Part shown: positions 47,165 through 55,730 of the stretch, one piece after another
How positions within the stretch are numbered: the first letter of the stretch is position 1
Layout: each line of letters begins with the position of its first letter
DNA from: Phenylobacterium sp.
GTDB lineage: Bacteria; Pseudomonadota; Alphaproteobacteria; Caulobacterales; Caulobacteraceae
Assembly: GCA_017991675.1 (NCBI GenBank)
Contig: JAGOQB010000014.1
Coordinates: 1 to 62,966, forward strand
Reading direction: 5' to 3'
Length of the DNA: 62,966 nucleotides
Notes under the pieces: model-generated
Databases searched by the model: none
Told to the model about the DNA's origin: nothing
What the model saw: only the letters and a program-made list of their open reading frames with translations
Made by a program: the position numbers and the translations under genes

Positions 47165-48544
47165 CTAGTATGGCGTGCGCGCAGAGGCGCCCGCGCTGAC
47201 CAGCCGCTCCAGCGCATCGGCGGCGATGATGCTCAGCGAGCGCAAGCCCAGTTCGCCGAACACGTCCAGGGCGGCGTTGAGCGCAAAGGCCGCGCTCGCC
47301 CGCTCGCCGCGGTCGACCCCGGTGATGTCCATGCGCGCTTCGTAGAGGCGGGCCAGATTGACCTGCAGCAGCGCCCAGGCGGCCGGCTCGCGCTTGGCCG
47401 AGATCGCCGCCAGTTCGATCTTGAAGGCGGCCTCAGCCGCGTCGAGCACGGTCAGGTCGCCTGACAGCTCGGCCGAGCGCGCCAGGCAGAGCGCCCGATT
47501 CGAGGCCCCGAACGCCCGCAGCGACAGACCCGGCGCGCTCTTCAGCACGTGGGCGGCGCGATCGTAGCAGGTGACCGCCTGCTCGTAGGCGCGTTCCGAG
47601 GCGCCCGCCTCGCCCAGCGCCTGGAGGCCCTGGGCCAGGGCCGTCTGCACGCGGGCCCAATCGAGCGGACTGTGGTCCCGCGAAAGCTCGCCCGCGACAT
47701 CGGCCAGGGCGCTGACCGCCTGGGCCAGCACCTCGACCTCGCCGGCGCTCTCGCCCTGCAAGGCCATGGCGTGGCCGCGCAGCGCCGCAGCGCGCGCCCA
47801 GCTCAGCGGTTCGTAGGCCGAATCGAGCCCCTCGGCGGCGCGCTCGGCCTGCTCGCGGCCGGCGGCCAGAATGTCGTCGTCGCGCAGCCGCGCGCCCCAA
47901 CCGATCAGGATGTCGGCCAGCACCAGCCGCGACTCCACCGCCAGCAGCCGGGCGGCCCGGCACCGCTTGGTCAGGCTTTCCAGGCCGGCGATCGGGGCGG
48001 CGAACCGCCGGGCCACCGCTCGGGCGGCGCGGGCGTCGCCGCTCGCCATCTGCTCGCGCGCCTCGATGGCGGCGATGCCGATATCGGCCAGCGGCAGCGA
48101 GAGACCGCCGCGGGCCGCGGCGCGGGCCTCGCGAAACGCAACGTCGGCCGCGGCGTTGAGGCCGTCGTCGCCGAACAGTTCGGCCCCCAGCATGGCGCAG
48201 AACGCCTGCTCGCAACGGGCGCGGGCCCAGCCGTCGGGCCGGCGCTCGCGGTCAAAGGCCTCGGCGGCCGCTTCGGCCGTCGCCGCGGCCTTGCGCAGGA
48301 TGGCGGCGTCGCCCGAGCGGCGAGCGACCTCGCGCCAGACGATGGCGCTCTCCAGGCGGCGTTGGGCCTTGTCCTTGGCGCCGACCCGGCCGGCGGCGAT
48401 GTCCGCAGCGCGTCCCTCGTCGGCGATCATCCGCAGGTCGAGCAGCTCCAGCAGCGAGGCGTCGCCGCCGGTCAATCCGTCGCGGGGGGCGTTCAACGCC
48501 TCTGCGCCGAACAGACGCTTCAGCTCTCGACCGAACTCGAACAT
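47165..48544 (-). CDS. Helical-repeat (TPR-like) protein of unknown function
   Basis: The 459-residue cytosolic protein is almost wholly alpha-helical and made of degenerate TPR-like pairs (WARARCEQAFCAMLGAELFGD; WARVQTALAQGLQALGEAGASERAYEQAVTCYDRA; WALLQVNLARLYEARMDITG). The recurrent W-A-x(2)-Q/C pattern marks repeats of about 50 residues. It starts MFEFGRELKRLFGAE; ATG at 48542-48544 is preferred to the frame's upstream start at 48610. No catalytic motif is seen. It is probably a scaffold. Its upstream region has two copies of TGGTTAAC. Confidence 0.7.
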   Translation of the reverse strand: MFEFGRELKRLFGAEALNAPRDGLTGGDASLLELLDLRMIADEGRAADIAAGRVGAKDKAQRRLESAIVWREVARRSGDAAILRKAAATAEAAAEAFDRERRPDGWARARCEQAFCAMLGAELFGDDGLNAAADVAFREARAAARGGLSLPLADIGIAAIEAREQMASGDARAARAVARRFAAPIAGLESLTKRCRAARLLAVESRLVLADILIGWGARLRDDDILAAGREQAERAAEGLDSAYEPLSWARAAALRGHAMALQGESAGEVEVLAQAVSALADVAGELSRDHSPLDWARVQTALAQGLQALGEAGASERAYEQAVTCYDRAAHVLKSAPGLSLRAFGASNRALCLARSAELSGDLTVLDAAEAAFKIELAAISAKREPAAWALLQVNLARLYEARMDITGVDRGERASAAFALNAALDVFGELGLRSLSIIAADALERLVSAGASARTPY

Positions 48545-48640
48545 GCGAAGGCTCCGATCACCTCGCGACGTCTCAACACGGGACGCCCACGGAAGGTTCA
48601 GACCGGGCACAGCAAAGCCGGAGCCGAGTTCGTAAACAAG

Positions 48641-48666
48641 TGGTTAACGCGCAGCTTATGGTTAAC
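48641..48666. promoter_or_regulatory. Twin TGGTTAAC repeats upstream of the helical-repeat gene
   Basis: TGGTTAAC occurs at 48641-48648 and again at 48659-48666, an 18-base period. Read on the minus strand each is GTTAACCA, resembling the half-site of CtrA boxes (TTAACCAT). The full CtrA spacing (TTAA-N7-TTAA) is not met, since there are 14 bases between the TTAA cores. They lie 97-122 bases upstream of the gene at 47165-48544. Confidence 0.35.
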
Positions 48667-48684
48667 AATAACTAAACAAAATGT

Positions 48685-48715
48685 GTTCGGCGCCAGCCGC
48701 GCTCTGGCGCCGAAC
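48685..48715 (-). terminator. Hairpin terminator behind prfC
   Basis: Perfect 12-base arms GTTCGGCGCCAG and CTGGCGCCGAAC are separated by seven bases. On the minus strand they begin 15 bases after the prfC stop and are followed by ACATTTTGTTTAG, a T-rich though interrupted tract. Confidence 0.75.
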
Positions 48716-48729
48716 TTGCTTAACGGCTG

Positions 48730-50328
48730 TTAAGCACGTTCTTTGGAACGCTCGAAGCCGATCTTCGGGAAACGTTCGGCGACATAGCCGATTTCCCAAG
48801 CGGACTTGGCCAGGAACACCGGCTGGTCGTCGATGTCCGATCCCATCGCACCCTTGTGCTTGCCCGCGAAGTCTTCCACCTCAGCCTTGTCGCCCGACAG
48901 CCAGCGCGCCTCGGCATAGGGCGAGGCCTCGAAGATCACCTCCAGCTGGTACTCGTTGGCCAGGCGGTCGGCCATGACCTCGAACTGCAGCTGGCCGACG
49001 GCCCCGACGATGAAGTCCGAACCGATCACCGGCCGGAACAGTTGGGTGACGCCCTCCTCGGCCAGGCCTTCCAGCGCCTTCTTCAGGTGCTTGGCCTTCA
49101 GCGGGTCCTTGACCCGCACGCGCTGCAGGATCTCCGGCGCGAAGTTCGGCAGGCCCGCAAAGCGCAACGTCCCGGTCTCCGACAGGCTGTCGCCGACCCG
49201 CAGGACGCCATGGTTGGGAATGCCGATGACGTCGCCGGCATAGGCCTCCTCGGCCAACTCGCGGTCCGAGGCGAAGAACATGATCGGCGCGTTGACCGAC
49301 AGCTGGCGGCCGGTGTTCTGCACTTTCAGCTTCATGCCGCGCTGGAACTTGCCCGAGGTCAGCCGCAGGAAGGCGATCCGGTCGCGGTGGTTGGGGTCCA
49401 TGTTCGCCTGGACCTTGAACACGAAACCGGTGACCTCCTTGTCGCCCGGGGCGACATGGGTCGGCTCGCCCCCGCGCACGGCGGCGACGGCCTTCGGCGG
49501 CGGCGCATAGGCGCCCAGCCCGGCCAGCAGCTGGTCGATACCGAAGTGGCGCAGGGCCGAGCCGAAGAACACCGGGGTCATGTGGCCCTCGAGGAACGCC
49601 TTAGGGTCGAACGGCTTGGACGCCTCCTGCACGAGCATGGCGTTTTCTTCGAGCTCGGCCTGTTCGTCCGGATCGAGGTAGCTGACGATCGCATTGCCCC
49701 GGAAGGCGACCGGCGCCGGATGGCCCTCTTCGGAGTCCGAGCCCTTCTTGGCGAAGGGCACGAACTGTTCGCTGCGCAGGTCCAGCATGCCCTTGAACCG
49801 GCCGCCCGACCCCGCCGGCCAGAACAGCGGCGCCGGATCGAGCGCCAGCTTCGAGGCGATCTCATCCAGCAGCTCGATCGGGTCCTGGGCCTCGCGGTCC
49901 ATCTTGTTGATGAAGGTCACGATCGGGATGTCGCGCAGGCGGCAGACTTCGAACAGCTTCAGGGTCTGCGGCTCGATGCCCTTGGCGGCGTCCAGCACCA
50001 TGACCGCCGCGTCGGCCGCCGTCAGGGTGCGGTAGGTGTCTTCCGAGAAGTCCTCGTGGCCCGGCGTGTCGAGCAGGTTGAACATCAGACCGTCGTGGTC
50101 GAACGTCATCACGCTGGCCGAGACCGAGATCCCGCGCTCGCGCTCGATCTTCATCCAGTCGGACCTGGTGCGGCGGTTCTCGCCGCGCGCACGCACGGCG
50201 CCGGCCGCCCGGATCGCCCCGCCGGCCAGCAGCAGGTTTTCGGTCAGGGTCGTCTTACCGGCGTCCGGATGGGAGATGATGGCGAAGGTGCGCCGGCGCG
50301 CGGCCTCGGCGGCGGGAGAGGTGCTCAT
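48730..50328 (-). CDS. prfC: Peptide chain release factor 3
   Basis: The 532-residue translational GTPase recycles RF1/RF2 from the ribosome after termination. G motifs: G1 SHPDAGKTT (about 19-27), G2 region RERGISVSAS, G3 DTPGHEDF and G4 NKMD. RF3-specific domains II and III follow (GVLRVGDSLSETG; LQFEVMADRLANEYQLEVIFE). Length equals E. coli RF3 (529). It begins with ATG at 50326-50328 and stands alone, ending at the hairpin 48685-48715. Confidence 0.96.
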   Translation of the reverse strand: MSTSPAAEAARRRTFAIISHPDAGKTTLTENLLLAGGAIRAAGAVRARGENRRTRSDWMKIERERGISVSASVMTFDHDGLMFNLLDTPGHEDFSEDTYRTLTAADAAVMVLDAAKGIEPQTLKLFEVCRLRDIPIVTFINKMDREAQDPIELLDEIASKLALDPAPLFWPAGSGGRFKGMLDLRSEQFVPFAKKGSDSEEGHPAPVAFRGNAIVSYLDPDEQAELEENAMLVQEASKPFDPKAFLEGHMTPVFFGSALRHFGIDQLLAGLGAYAPPPKAVAAVRGGEPTHVAPGDKEVTGFVFKVQANMDPNHRDRIAFLRLTSGKFQRGMKLKVQNTGRQLSVNAPIMFFASDRELAEEAYAGDVIGIPNHGVLRVGDSLSETGTLRFAGLPNFAPEILQRVRVKDPLKAKHLKKALEGLAEEGVTQLFRPVIGSDFIVGAVGQLQFEVMADRLANEYQLEVIFEASPYAEARWLSGDKAEVEDFAGKHKGAMGSDIDDQPVFLAKSAWEIGYVAERFPKIGFERSKERA

Positions 50329-50370
50329 GGACGGCGCTTAGCGCAGCGCGGCGCTGTGCGAAAGCCCGCC

Positions 50371-50751
50371 TTATGCGGCCAGGCGCCGCCAGACCTGCCG
50401 ATCGGTCCAAACCGTGTCGAGCATCCCCTGGTCCTGACGGCTCGACAGCCGCGCCATCACCTCGAAGTCGACATTGGCGTAGCGCAGGGTGACGTCCTCG
50501 GGCGCGCAGCCATAGGCCGGCGCGACGAACAGCGCCGCGTTGATCGACGGCGCCTTGGCGATGATCAGGGTCGCCAGCCGCCGGGCGCGCTCGGGCCTGT
50601 CGAAGTGCAGCAGCGGGTCTTCGGCGTAGAGTTCCTGGCCCAGCTTGCTGACCACGTTGAACGGCAGCGCCCGGAACCTGCGGCCCGCCATCTTCGGCGA
50701 GAGCTTCGCTCCACTCAGGTTCAGCACAACGTCGTTCAGCAGAAAGAGCAT
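50371..50751 (-). CDS. Conserved hypothetical protein, PilZ-region-sized, unknown
   Basis: I do not recognise this 126-residue soluble protein. It starts MLFLLNDVVLNLSGAKLSPKMAGRRFRALPFNVVSKLGQELYAEDPLLHFD, then ATLIIAKAPSINAALFVAPAYGCAPEDVTLRYANVDFEVMARL. The mix of predicted strands and helices and absence of low-complexity sequence suggest a real folded domain. ATG at 50749-50751 is chosen; the upstream TTG at 50758-50760 is in frame. It lies 42 bases upstream of prfC on the same strand, possibly co-transcribed. Confidence 0.65.
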   Translation of the reverse strand: MLFLLNDVVLNLSGAKLSPKMAGRRFRALPFNVVSKLGQELYAEDPLLHFDRPERARRLATLIIAKAPSINAALFVAPAYGCAPEDVTLRYANVDFEVMARLSSRQDQGMLDTVWTDRQVWRRLAA

Positions 50752-50850
50752 ACCAAGCAAGCGCTCGCGTTCGTGGAACGCCGCTGTGTGCCACGAGCGT
50801 GCTTTAGCCCCCGTTGAGAAAGGCGGTGAATCGCGCGGTAACCGCGTCCG

Positions 50851-51183
50851 TTAGCCCTGTTCGACCGGCTCGATCAGGAAGTGGCGGCCTTCCCGATCCT
50901 CGATCTCCACCACCCAGATGTCCGGGTCGATGCGGATCGCCCGCTCGATGTACTTGTCGAGGTCCGCCTCCTGGTCCGACAGCGCCGGGCGCATCCAGAC
51001 CCGCTCGCCGTCGCCGCGCGTGGCCTCGGCATAGAGCCGGACCGTGCCGTCGCCGCGGTTCAGCACCTTGACCAGCACGCTGCCGGCCCGCGCGTCGCCC
51101 TTGCGCACCACCACGGCGAAGCCGCCGCCCAGTTCCACGCGGCGGATCAGCGCGGCGACCCAGATGTCGGAGGAAAGCAGCAT
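50851..51183 (-). CDS. DUF1491 family protein
   Basis: The 110-residue protein matches DUF1491, a small alphaproteobacterial family without known function: MLLSSDIWVAALIRRVELGGGFAVVVRKGDARAGSVLVKVL, then WMRPALSDQEADLDKYIERAIRIDPDIWVVEIEDREGRHFL. In rhizobia I recall it close to cell-cycle or peptidoglycan genes. The start is ATG at 51181-51183; the upstream in-frame extension to 51243 lacks a site. It is divergent from the gene at 51276. Confidence 0.85.
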   Translation of the reverse strand: MLLSSDIWVAALIRRVELGGGFAVVVRKGDARAGSVLVKVLNRGDGTVRLYAEATRGDGERVWMRPALSDQEADLDKYIERAIRIDPDIWVVEIEDREGRHFLIEPVEQG

Positions 51184-51275
51184 GGTCGTCGACGGCGTCT
51201 CGATAACGGAACGGAAAGACCGGGCCGTTAGGCTCAGCCGCAAGATCTCGAACCTATACGAGAAAAACAGAAGGC

Positions 51276-52187
51276 ATGACGAGTACGCGCAGAACCGCGC
51301 GGCGCGTCGTGTGTGGATGGATGGGGCTGGCCGCGGCGGGGGGGCTTCTCGCAGCGCCCGGAGTTTCGGTCGCAGCCGCCGCCGACCTCTTCTACGAACG
51401 CACGGTGATGACCGCCGCCGACGCCAGGTGCGGCCTGTTCGCGCCGCCGGTCGGCGCGGCGCTGGCGGCTGGGCGCATACAGGCGCACGGCGCGGCCATC
51501 CGCTCGGGCGCCGACAAGGCCGAGTTGGCGCAGCTGGAACGCCGCGCCCGCGCCAAGGCGGCGGCCACGCCCTGCAAGTCGGCCGACATGACGATCGCCG
51601 CCAGCCGCGTGCGCGAGGCCTTCGAAGGCTACGCCCAGCTCTCGCGCATGACCTATCCGGGCGAAATGTCCGAGTGGCGGGCCGACCGGTCCGGCGGCGT
51701 GCGCTGGCGCCTGCAGCAGTCGGCCAGCTTCGGCTGGAACAAGATGGTGTTCGGCCTGGCCGGCCGCGAAGGCGCCAACGCGCTGATGACGGTCGCCAAT
51801 TTCGCCGACGGCAAGACCCCCTATGGCGCGCGGCTGGTGCTGCGCGACACCGACGCGACGCTGGGGCCCTATCTCGACGCCCGCGGCCAACCGTTGAGCA
51901 AACTGCCGCTGGCGCGGCGCCTGCCGCCGCCGACCGCCCGCAACGCCTATACCGCCGAGGCCCGCAGCCCGGCCGGCCAGGACCTGTTGCCCAAGGGGTT
52001 CAAGTCGGGTTGGGCGTTCCGCTTCCCGGCCGCGGCCGCCCACGCCCTGGCCGAACTCGACCCGCGCGAGGCGGTGGCCGTGGAGTTCCTGTTCGCCGGC
52101 CCCGACGGCGAAGTGGTCCGCCGGGCCTATGTCGAGGTCGGAGATTTCGCCGCCGGCCGCGCCTTCCTGCAGGTCGCGACCCGCTGA
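51276..52187 (+). CDS. Exported protein of unknown function
   Basis: The 303-residue protein has a signal peptide with an Arg-rich start (MTSTRRTARRVVCGWMGLAAAGGLLAAPGVSVAAAA). A helical region with Cys residues follows (about 37-105; TAADARCGLF, KAAATPCKSADM), then a beta-rich domain (about 120-300; GWNKMVFGLAGREG, YGARLVLRDTDATLG, WAFRFPAAAAHALAELDPREAVAVEFLF). I recognise no family; it is probably a Caulobacterales periplasmic protein. ATG at 51276 is preceded by AGAAGG. It is convergent with the probable divJ gene, whose stop is only nine bases away. Confidence 0.72.
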   Translation: MTSTRRTARRVVCGWMGLAAAGGLLAAPGVSVAAAADLFYERTVMTAADARCGLFAPPVGAALAAGRIQAHGAAIRSGADKAELAQLERRARAKAAATPCKSADMTIAASRVREAFEGYAQLSRMTYPGEMSEWRADRSGGVRWRLQQSASFGWNKMVFGLAGREGANALMTVANFADGKTPYGARLVLRDTDATLGPYLDARGQPLSKLPLARRLPPPTARNAYTAEARSPAGQDLLPKGFKSGWAFRFPAAAAHALAELDPREAVAVEFLFAGPDGEVVRRAYVEVGDFAAGRAFLQVATR

Positions 52188-52195
52188 TCGCACGA

Positions 52196-53671
52196 TTACG
52201 GTGCGTTCGCCGCCGCCGGCTGGTCGATCACCGGCAGCCGGACCGAGACTGTGGTCCCCTCGCCCATCCGGCTCTCGATGATCATCTCGCCGCCATGCAG
52301 CTGCGCGAACGATCGCACCAGCGACAGGCCAAGGCCGGTGCCGGCCGCCCGCTGCGCGGCCCCGCCGGCCTGCTCGAACGGCCGCCCCAGGCGCTGGAGA
52401 TCTTCCGGCCCGATGCCGACGCCGGTGTCGGCGACCAGCAGCTCCATCACCGCGCCGTCCGCCTGCAGCGTCACCGTCACGGACCCGCCGCGCGGCGTGA
52501 ACTTCAGGGCGTTGGAGATCAGGTTGAGCACGATCTGTTTGAGCGCCCGGCGGTCGGCGAGCACGTCGAGCGGCTCGCGCGGCAGCAGGCCGCGCAGCTG
52601 CACCCCGGCCCGGTCGGCCTGCCCGCGCATCAGCCGGAGGACGCTCGACACCGCCTCGCGCCCGTCGAACGCCTCGAGCGCCAGTTCGTACCGCTCGGCC
52701 TCGATCTTCGACATGTCGAGCACGTCGTTGATCAGGTCCAGCAGGTGCCCGCCGGACTCGTGGACCAGTTCGGCATACTCGGCGTAGCGGTCAGACAACG
52801 GCCCGAACAGCCCCTGACGCATGATGTCCGAGAACCCCATGATCGCGTTCAGCGGGGTGCGCAGCTCATGGCTCATATTGGCCAGGAAGCGGGACTTGCC
52901 GGCGTTCTGGGCTTCGGCCTCGCTACGGGCCTGTTCCAGCTCCAGCTCGCGGGCATGGGCGGCCGCGGCGTCACGCAGCACGCCGATCAACCGGCCGGAG
53001 CTGGTGCGGCGCAAGCTGACCGCCAGCCAGGCCTGCGGCTCGGCCGCCGGCGCGAAGGCGACCTCCGCCGCCCCCTCGGCCCGCGCGGTCGCCAACGCCT
53101 GGCGCACCCGCGGCCGGTCGGCCTCGCTGGCCAGGTCGACGATGGTCAGGCCCGTGCTCGAGACGCCGCGCGCGCCCGCAGGCTCGCGTCCCCAGGTCCG
53201 CGCGATCAGGCCGTTTCGATCCAGCGTGGTCAGCAGGAAGGGTTGCTCGTCCAGCACCTGGCGAAGCTGCGCCAAGGCCAGCCGCAGCCGCCGATCCTCG
53301 CGCCCCATATTGCGTTGCAGGACCACCAGGGCCGCCGCCAGTCCCAGCACGGTCGAGGTCAGGGCGAAGGCGCTGACCACCGCCGCCGCCGCCGGGATCA
53401 GCACATAACCGGAGAGCGTCAGCCCGCCGATCGCCGCCACCCCGACCGCCGCCAGCGAGACCGCCGCGCCGAGCGCCAGCCGCTCGCCGCGCCCGACGCC
53501 TACCGCCGCCACCAGCGGCGCCAGGCACCAGACCGACAAGGGACTCCCCACCCCGCCGGTCAGCGCAGCCGCGCTCGCCGCCGCCGCGCCGAGGCCGGCG
53601 ATCGCGAGGATCGAGGCCAGGCCCGCGGGCCGGGTCGTCGATATCATCCTGGCGGGCGGACTTTCGATCAC
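52196..53671 (-). CDS. divJ: Probable DivJ, cell-cycle histidine kinase for DivK
   Basis: The 491-residue membrane kinase has about five to six TM helices in residues 14-120 and a PAS-like region (about 135-235). HisKA carries H268 in ANMSHELRTPLNAIMGFSDIMRQGLFGPL. HATPase has LNLISNALKFTPRGG, DTGVGIG and GTGLGLSL. The multi-helix N-terminus, a kinase core closest in my memory to DivJ, and linkage to sufE and mucR all fit. In Sinorhizobium meliloti divJ lies next to mucR, as I recall. DivJ phosphorylates DivK at the stalked pole, opposing PleC. It is shorter than Caulobacter DivJ (597). Another PAS kinase of the PleC/DivJ family remains possible. Confidence 0.72.
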   Translation of the reverse strand: MIESPPARMISTTRPAGLASILAIAGLGAAAASAAALTGGVGSPLSVWCLAPLVAAVGVGRGERLALGAAVSLAAVGVAAIGGLTLSGYVLIPAAAAVVSAFALTSTVLGLAAALVVLQRNMGREDRRLRLALAQLRQVLDEQPFLLTTLDRNGLIARTWGREPAGARGVSSTGLTIVDLASEADRPRVRQALATARAEGAAEVAFAPAAEPQAWLAVSLRRTSSGRLIGVLRDAAAAHARELELEQARSEAEAQNAGKSRFLANMSHELRTPLNAIMGFSDIMRQGLFGPLSDRYAEYAELVHESGGHLLDLINDVLDMSKIEAERYELALEAFDGREAVSSVLRLMRGQADRAGVQLRGLLPREPLDVLADRRALKQIVLNLISNALKFTPRGGSVTVTLQADGAVMELLVADTGVGIGPEDLQRLGRPFEQAGGAAQRAAGTGLGLSLVRSFAQLHGGEMIIESRMGEGTTVSVRLPVIDQPAAANAP

Positions 53672-53699
53672 GGGCGGGTTCGCGGCTCCTTTGGCGGGC

Positions 53700-53747
53700 G
53701 ACTCGACAGAGGATTCTTGTTCTTAACTTTAGCGACCTGGGCGAGTC
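53700..53747. promoter_or_regulatory. Three GANTC sites in the probable divJ control region
   Basis: GACTC (53700-53704), GATTC (53712-53716) and GAGTC (53743-53747) lie 29-76 bases upstream of the divJ start. Between them is TTAA (53723-53726) and, on the minus strand, GCTAAAG. GANTC is expected about once per 300 or more bases in such GC-rich DNA, so three in 48 bases is notable. Control by CcrM methylation is inference. Confidence 0.45.
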
Positions 53748-53885
53748 GCTGCGAGGCCGCTCGCGCCGCGGGCGACCCGACTTGGGTACATAGCCGGCTG
53801 CGGCCCTGCGACGTTCGAAACCAAATCGTAAGTGGGCGACCGGTAATCTCCGGGAAGTACAGACCGCGAGGCTCGTAAGTTGCAG

Positions 53886-54674
53886 ATGGCCCAAGCGGCT
53901 CACTTTCCGCCCGACCCGCCCAGGGCCCCGGCGTCCGAGCCGGAGGCCAGGACAGCCGCACGCCAGCGTCGGGACGTCGTCGCCGACGAGGCCAAGCGCT
54001 CGTTCCTGCGCATGGCCAGCCATGAACTGCGCACGCCGCTGAACTCGATCCTCGGCTTTTCCGAGATCCTGCAGTCCGAGCTCTACGGCCCGCTCGGGGC
54101 GCCCCAGTACAAGGAATATGCGAGCATCATCCACACCAGCGGCGCACGGCTGCTGCGGCTGGTGAACCAGGTGCTCGAGATCGCCCGCCTGGAAGGCGGC
54201 GCAATGGACTTCGACCTGCGCACCGAGTCGCTCGACCACGCGCTCGACGACGTGCTGGACGGCCTGCGCGAGGACGCCGCCCCCCGTGGGGTGGAGGTGG
54301 TCGTCCTTCAGCGCGGCGCATTGCCGACGGTGACCGCCGACGCCCGCGGCCTGCGCAACCTGCTTGGCAACCTGATCCAGAACGCCGTGATCTTCTCCCC
54401 CGACCACGCCGTGGTGCACGTGCACGCCACCCGCATCGGCGACCAGGTCGAGATCGTCGTGGCCGATGACGGCCCCGGCGTCGATCCGCATGACATTCCC
54501 CGACTGCTGCGGCCCTTCGAGCAGGGCGAGAACGCCCTGACCCGGCGCAGCGAGGGGGCCGGACTGGGCCTGCCGATCGTCGAACTGCTCTGCACGGCCA
54601 TGGGCGGGCGGCTGAAGCTCAGCTCGGCGCCGGGCCAAGGCCTGACCGCCCGCGTCCACCTGCCCGCCGGCTAG
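53886..54674 (+). CDS. Soluble histidine kinase divergent from divJ
   Basis: The 262-residue kinase consists of little more than HisKA and HATPase: H46 in MASHELRTPLNSILGFSEILQSELYGPLG, N box LLGNLIQNAVIFS, VADDGPGVD and GAGLGLPIVELL. There is no membrane segment, PAS or receiver, so it must be cytosolic and depend on a partner for signal input. The HisKA is close to those of PleC/DivJ-type kinases, suggesting DivK or PleD-like targets; that is inference. TTG at 53880 is an alternative start. It shares a 214-base control region with divJ. Confidence 0.85.
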   Translation: MAQAAHFPPDPPRAPASEPEARTAARQRRDVVADEAKRSFLRMASHELRTPLNSILGFSEILQSELYGPLGAPQYKEYASIIHTSGARLLRLVNQVLEIARLEGGAMDFDLRTESLDHALDDVLDGLREDAAPRGVEVVVLQRGALPTVTADARGLRNLLGNLIQNAVIFSPDHAVVHVHATRIGDQVEIVVADDGPGVDPHDIPRLLRPFEQGENALTRRSEGAGLGLPIVELLCTAMGGRLKLSSAPGQGLTARVHLPAG

Positions 54675-54745
54675 CGGCAAGTCCGCGCGAAGCTGCGGCG
54701 AAAGCCGTTGCACAAGGCCCCCGCGGCGCCTAAGTCGCCATTGTT

Positions 54746-55171
54746 ATGAATACGATCGACGACGCCCTGGCCGACCTGGTCGAAGAGTTCGACCTCCTTG
54801 GCGACTGGGAGGAGCGCTATCGCTACGTCATCGAGCTGGGCCGCGACCTGGCGCCGCTCTCCGACAGCGAACGCAGCGAGGCCAACAAGGTGCGCGGCTG
54901 CGCCAGCCAGGTATGGCTGGTGACCGAACCCCAGGCCGACGGCGCGGTGATGTTCCGCGGCGATTCCGACGCCCATATCGTGCGCGGCCTGATCGCGGTG
55001 CTGCTGCGGCTGTTCTCCGGGCGCCGGCCGGGCGAGATCGTCGCCTTCGACGTGAAGTCGGCCTTCGACCGGCTCGGACTGGCCGGGCACCTGTCGGCCC
55101 AGCGTTCCAACGGCCTGGCCTCGATGGCGGCCCGGATCCACCGCGACGCCGAGGCGCTGACCGCGGCCTGA
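54746..55171 (+). CDS. sufE: SufE, sulfur-transfer activator of SufS
   Basis: The 141-residue SufE protein accepts persulfide sulfur from cysteine desulfurase SufS for Fe-S cluster assembly. The acceptor is C52 in NKVRGCASQVW. The flanking family motifs EEFDLLGDWEERYRYVIELGRDL and LGLAGHLSAQRSNGLASMAARI are intact. Length is typical (about 140). No other suf gene is nearby; isolated sufE near mucR and a histidine kinase is a recurrent alphaproteobacterial arrangement as I remember it. Confidence 0.94.
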   Translation: MNTIDDALADLVEEFDLLGDWEERYRYVIELGRDLAPLSDSERSEANKVRGCASQVWLVTEPQADGAVMFRGDSDAHIVRGLIAVLLRLFSGRRPGEIVAFDVKSAFDRLGLAGHLSAQRSNGLASMAARIHRDAEALTAA

Positions 55172-55175
55172 CGGT

Positions 55176-55667
55176 TCAGGCGGCGCGGATGCCGCTGGCG
55201 AAGGTGTCGCCCTGCACGCCGACCACCGCGTCGTAGCCGAGGATCATGTCGACGTCGGCCCCGTTCGAGGCCAGCGGCAAGCGCAGCCAGAGGATCGAGA
55301 TGTGCGCGGCCCCGCGCCAGGCCAGGCTGTGCACGCCCACCGACGGCCGGCGTTCCTGCACCACCTTGGTCAGCTCGCGCCGCCAATAGTCGGCCGCGGT
55401 GGCGCTATAGGCCTCGGTCAGGGTGCGCCCGGTGATCTCGCGGCCATAGACGCCGTAAAGCCCGGTGCCGGCCAACCGCAGCCGGAATTCCAGCGGATCG
55501 CGGCGCACGTCGATCAGGCTGATGGTCGGCAGCAGCCGCTTGAAGTCGTCGGGGTGGATGTCGTCGCGCCCAGGCAGGCGCCCGCTGCGCCGCAACCCGG
55601 CCCAATAGGCGTACAGCTCCTCGTGTGCGCGCGCGGCCGCCGCCGAAGCCCCCATCTGTGCGGCCAT
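55176..55667 (-). CDS. PAS-domain protein (PAS_5 type)
   Basis: The 163-residue cytosolic protein is a single PAS-like domain without output module: HEELYAYWAGLRRSGRLPGRDDIHPDDFKRLLPTISLIDVRRDPLEFRLRLAGTGLYGVYGREITGRTL and HISILWLRLPLASNGADVDMILGYDAVV. This is the alphaproteobacterial PAS_5 family, of unknown function. ATG at 55665-55667 follows AAGGAAT; an upstream in-frame start at 55709 lacks a site. It is convergent with sufE, with four bases between stops. Its upstream region has four GANTC sites and a perfect inverted repeat. Confidence 0.85.
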   Translation of the reverse strand: MAAQMGASAAAARAHEELYAYWAGLRRSGRLPGRDDIHPDDFKRLLPTISLIDVRRDPLEFRLRLAGTGLYGVYGREITGRTLTEAYSATAADYWRRELTKVVQERRPSVGVHSLAWRGAAHISILWLRLPLASNGADVDMILGYDAVVGVQGDTFASGIRAA

Positions 55668-55672
55668 ATTCA

Positions 55673-55730
55673 GATTCCTTAACAACCCCTTGGAATCGCG
55701 ACGAATCACTTATCGCCCAGAGGGTGATTC
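55673..55730. promoter_or_regulatory. GANTC cluster with a GAATCAC/GTGATTC inverted repeat
   Basis: Four GANTC sites lie upstream of the PAS gene: GATTC 55673-55677, GAATC 55693-55697, GAATC 55703-55707 and GATTC 55726-55730. The last two are embedded in perfect seven-base arms GAATCAC (55703-55709) and GTGATTC (55724-55730). The arm centres are 21 bases apart, two helical turns. The layout suggests a dimeric DNA-binding protein whose site would be altered by CcrM methylation. Confidence 0.5.
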
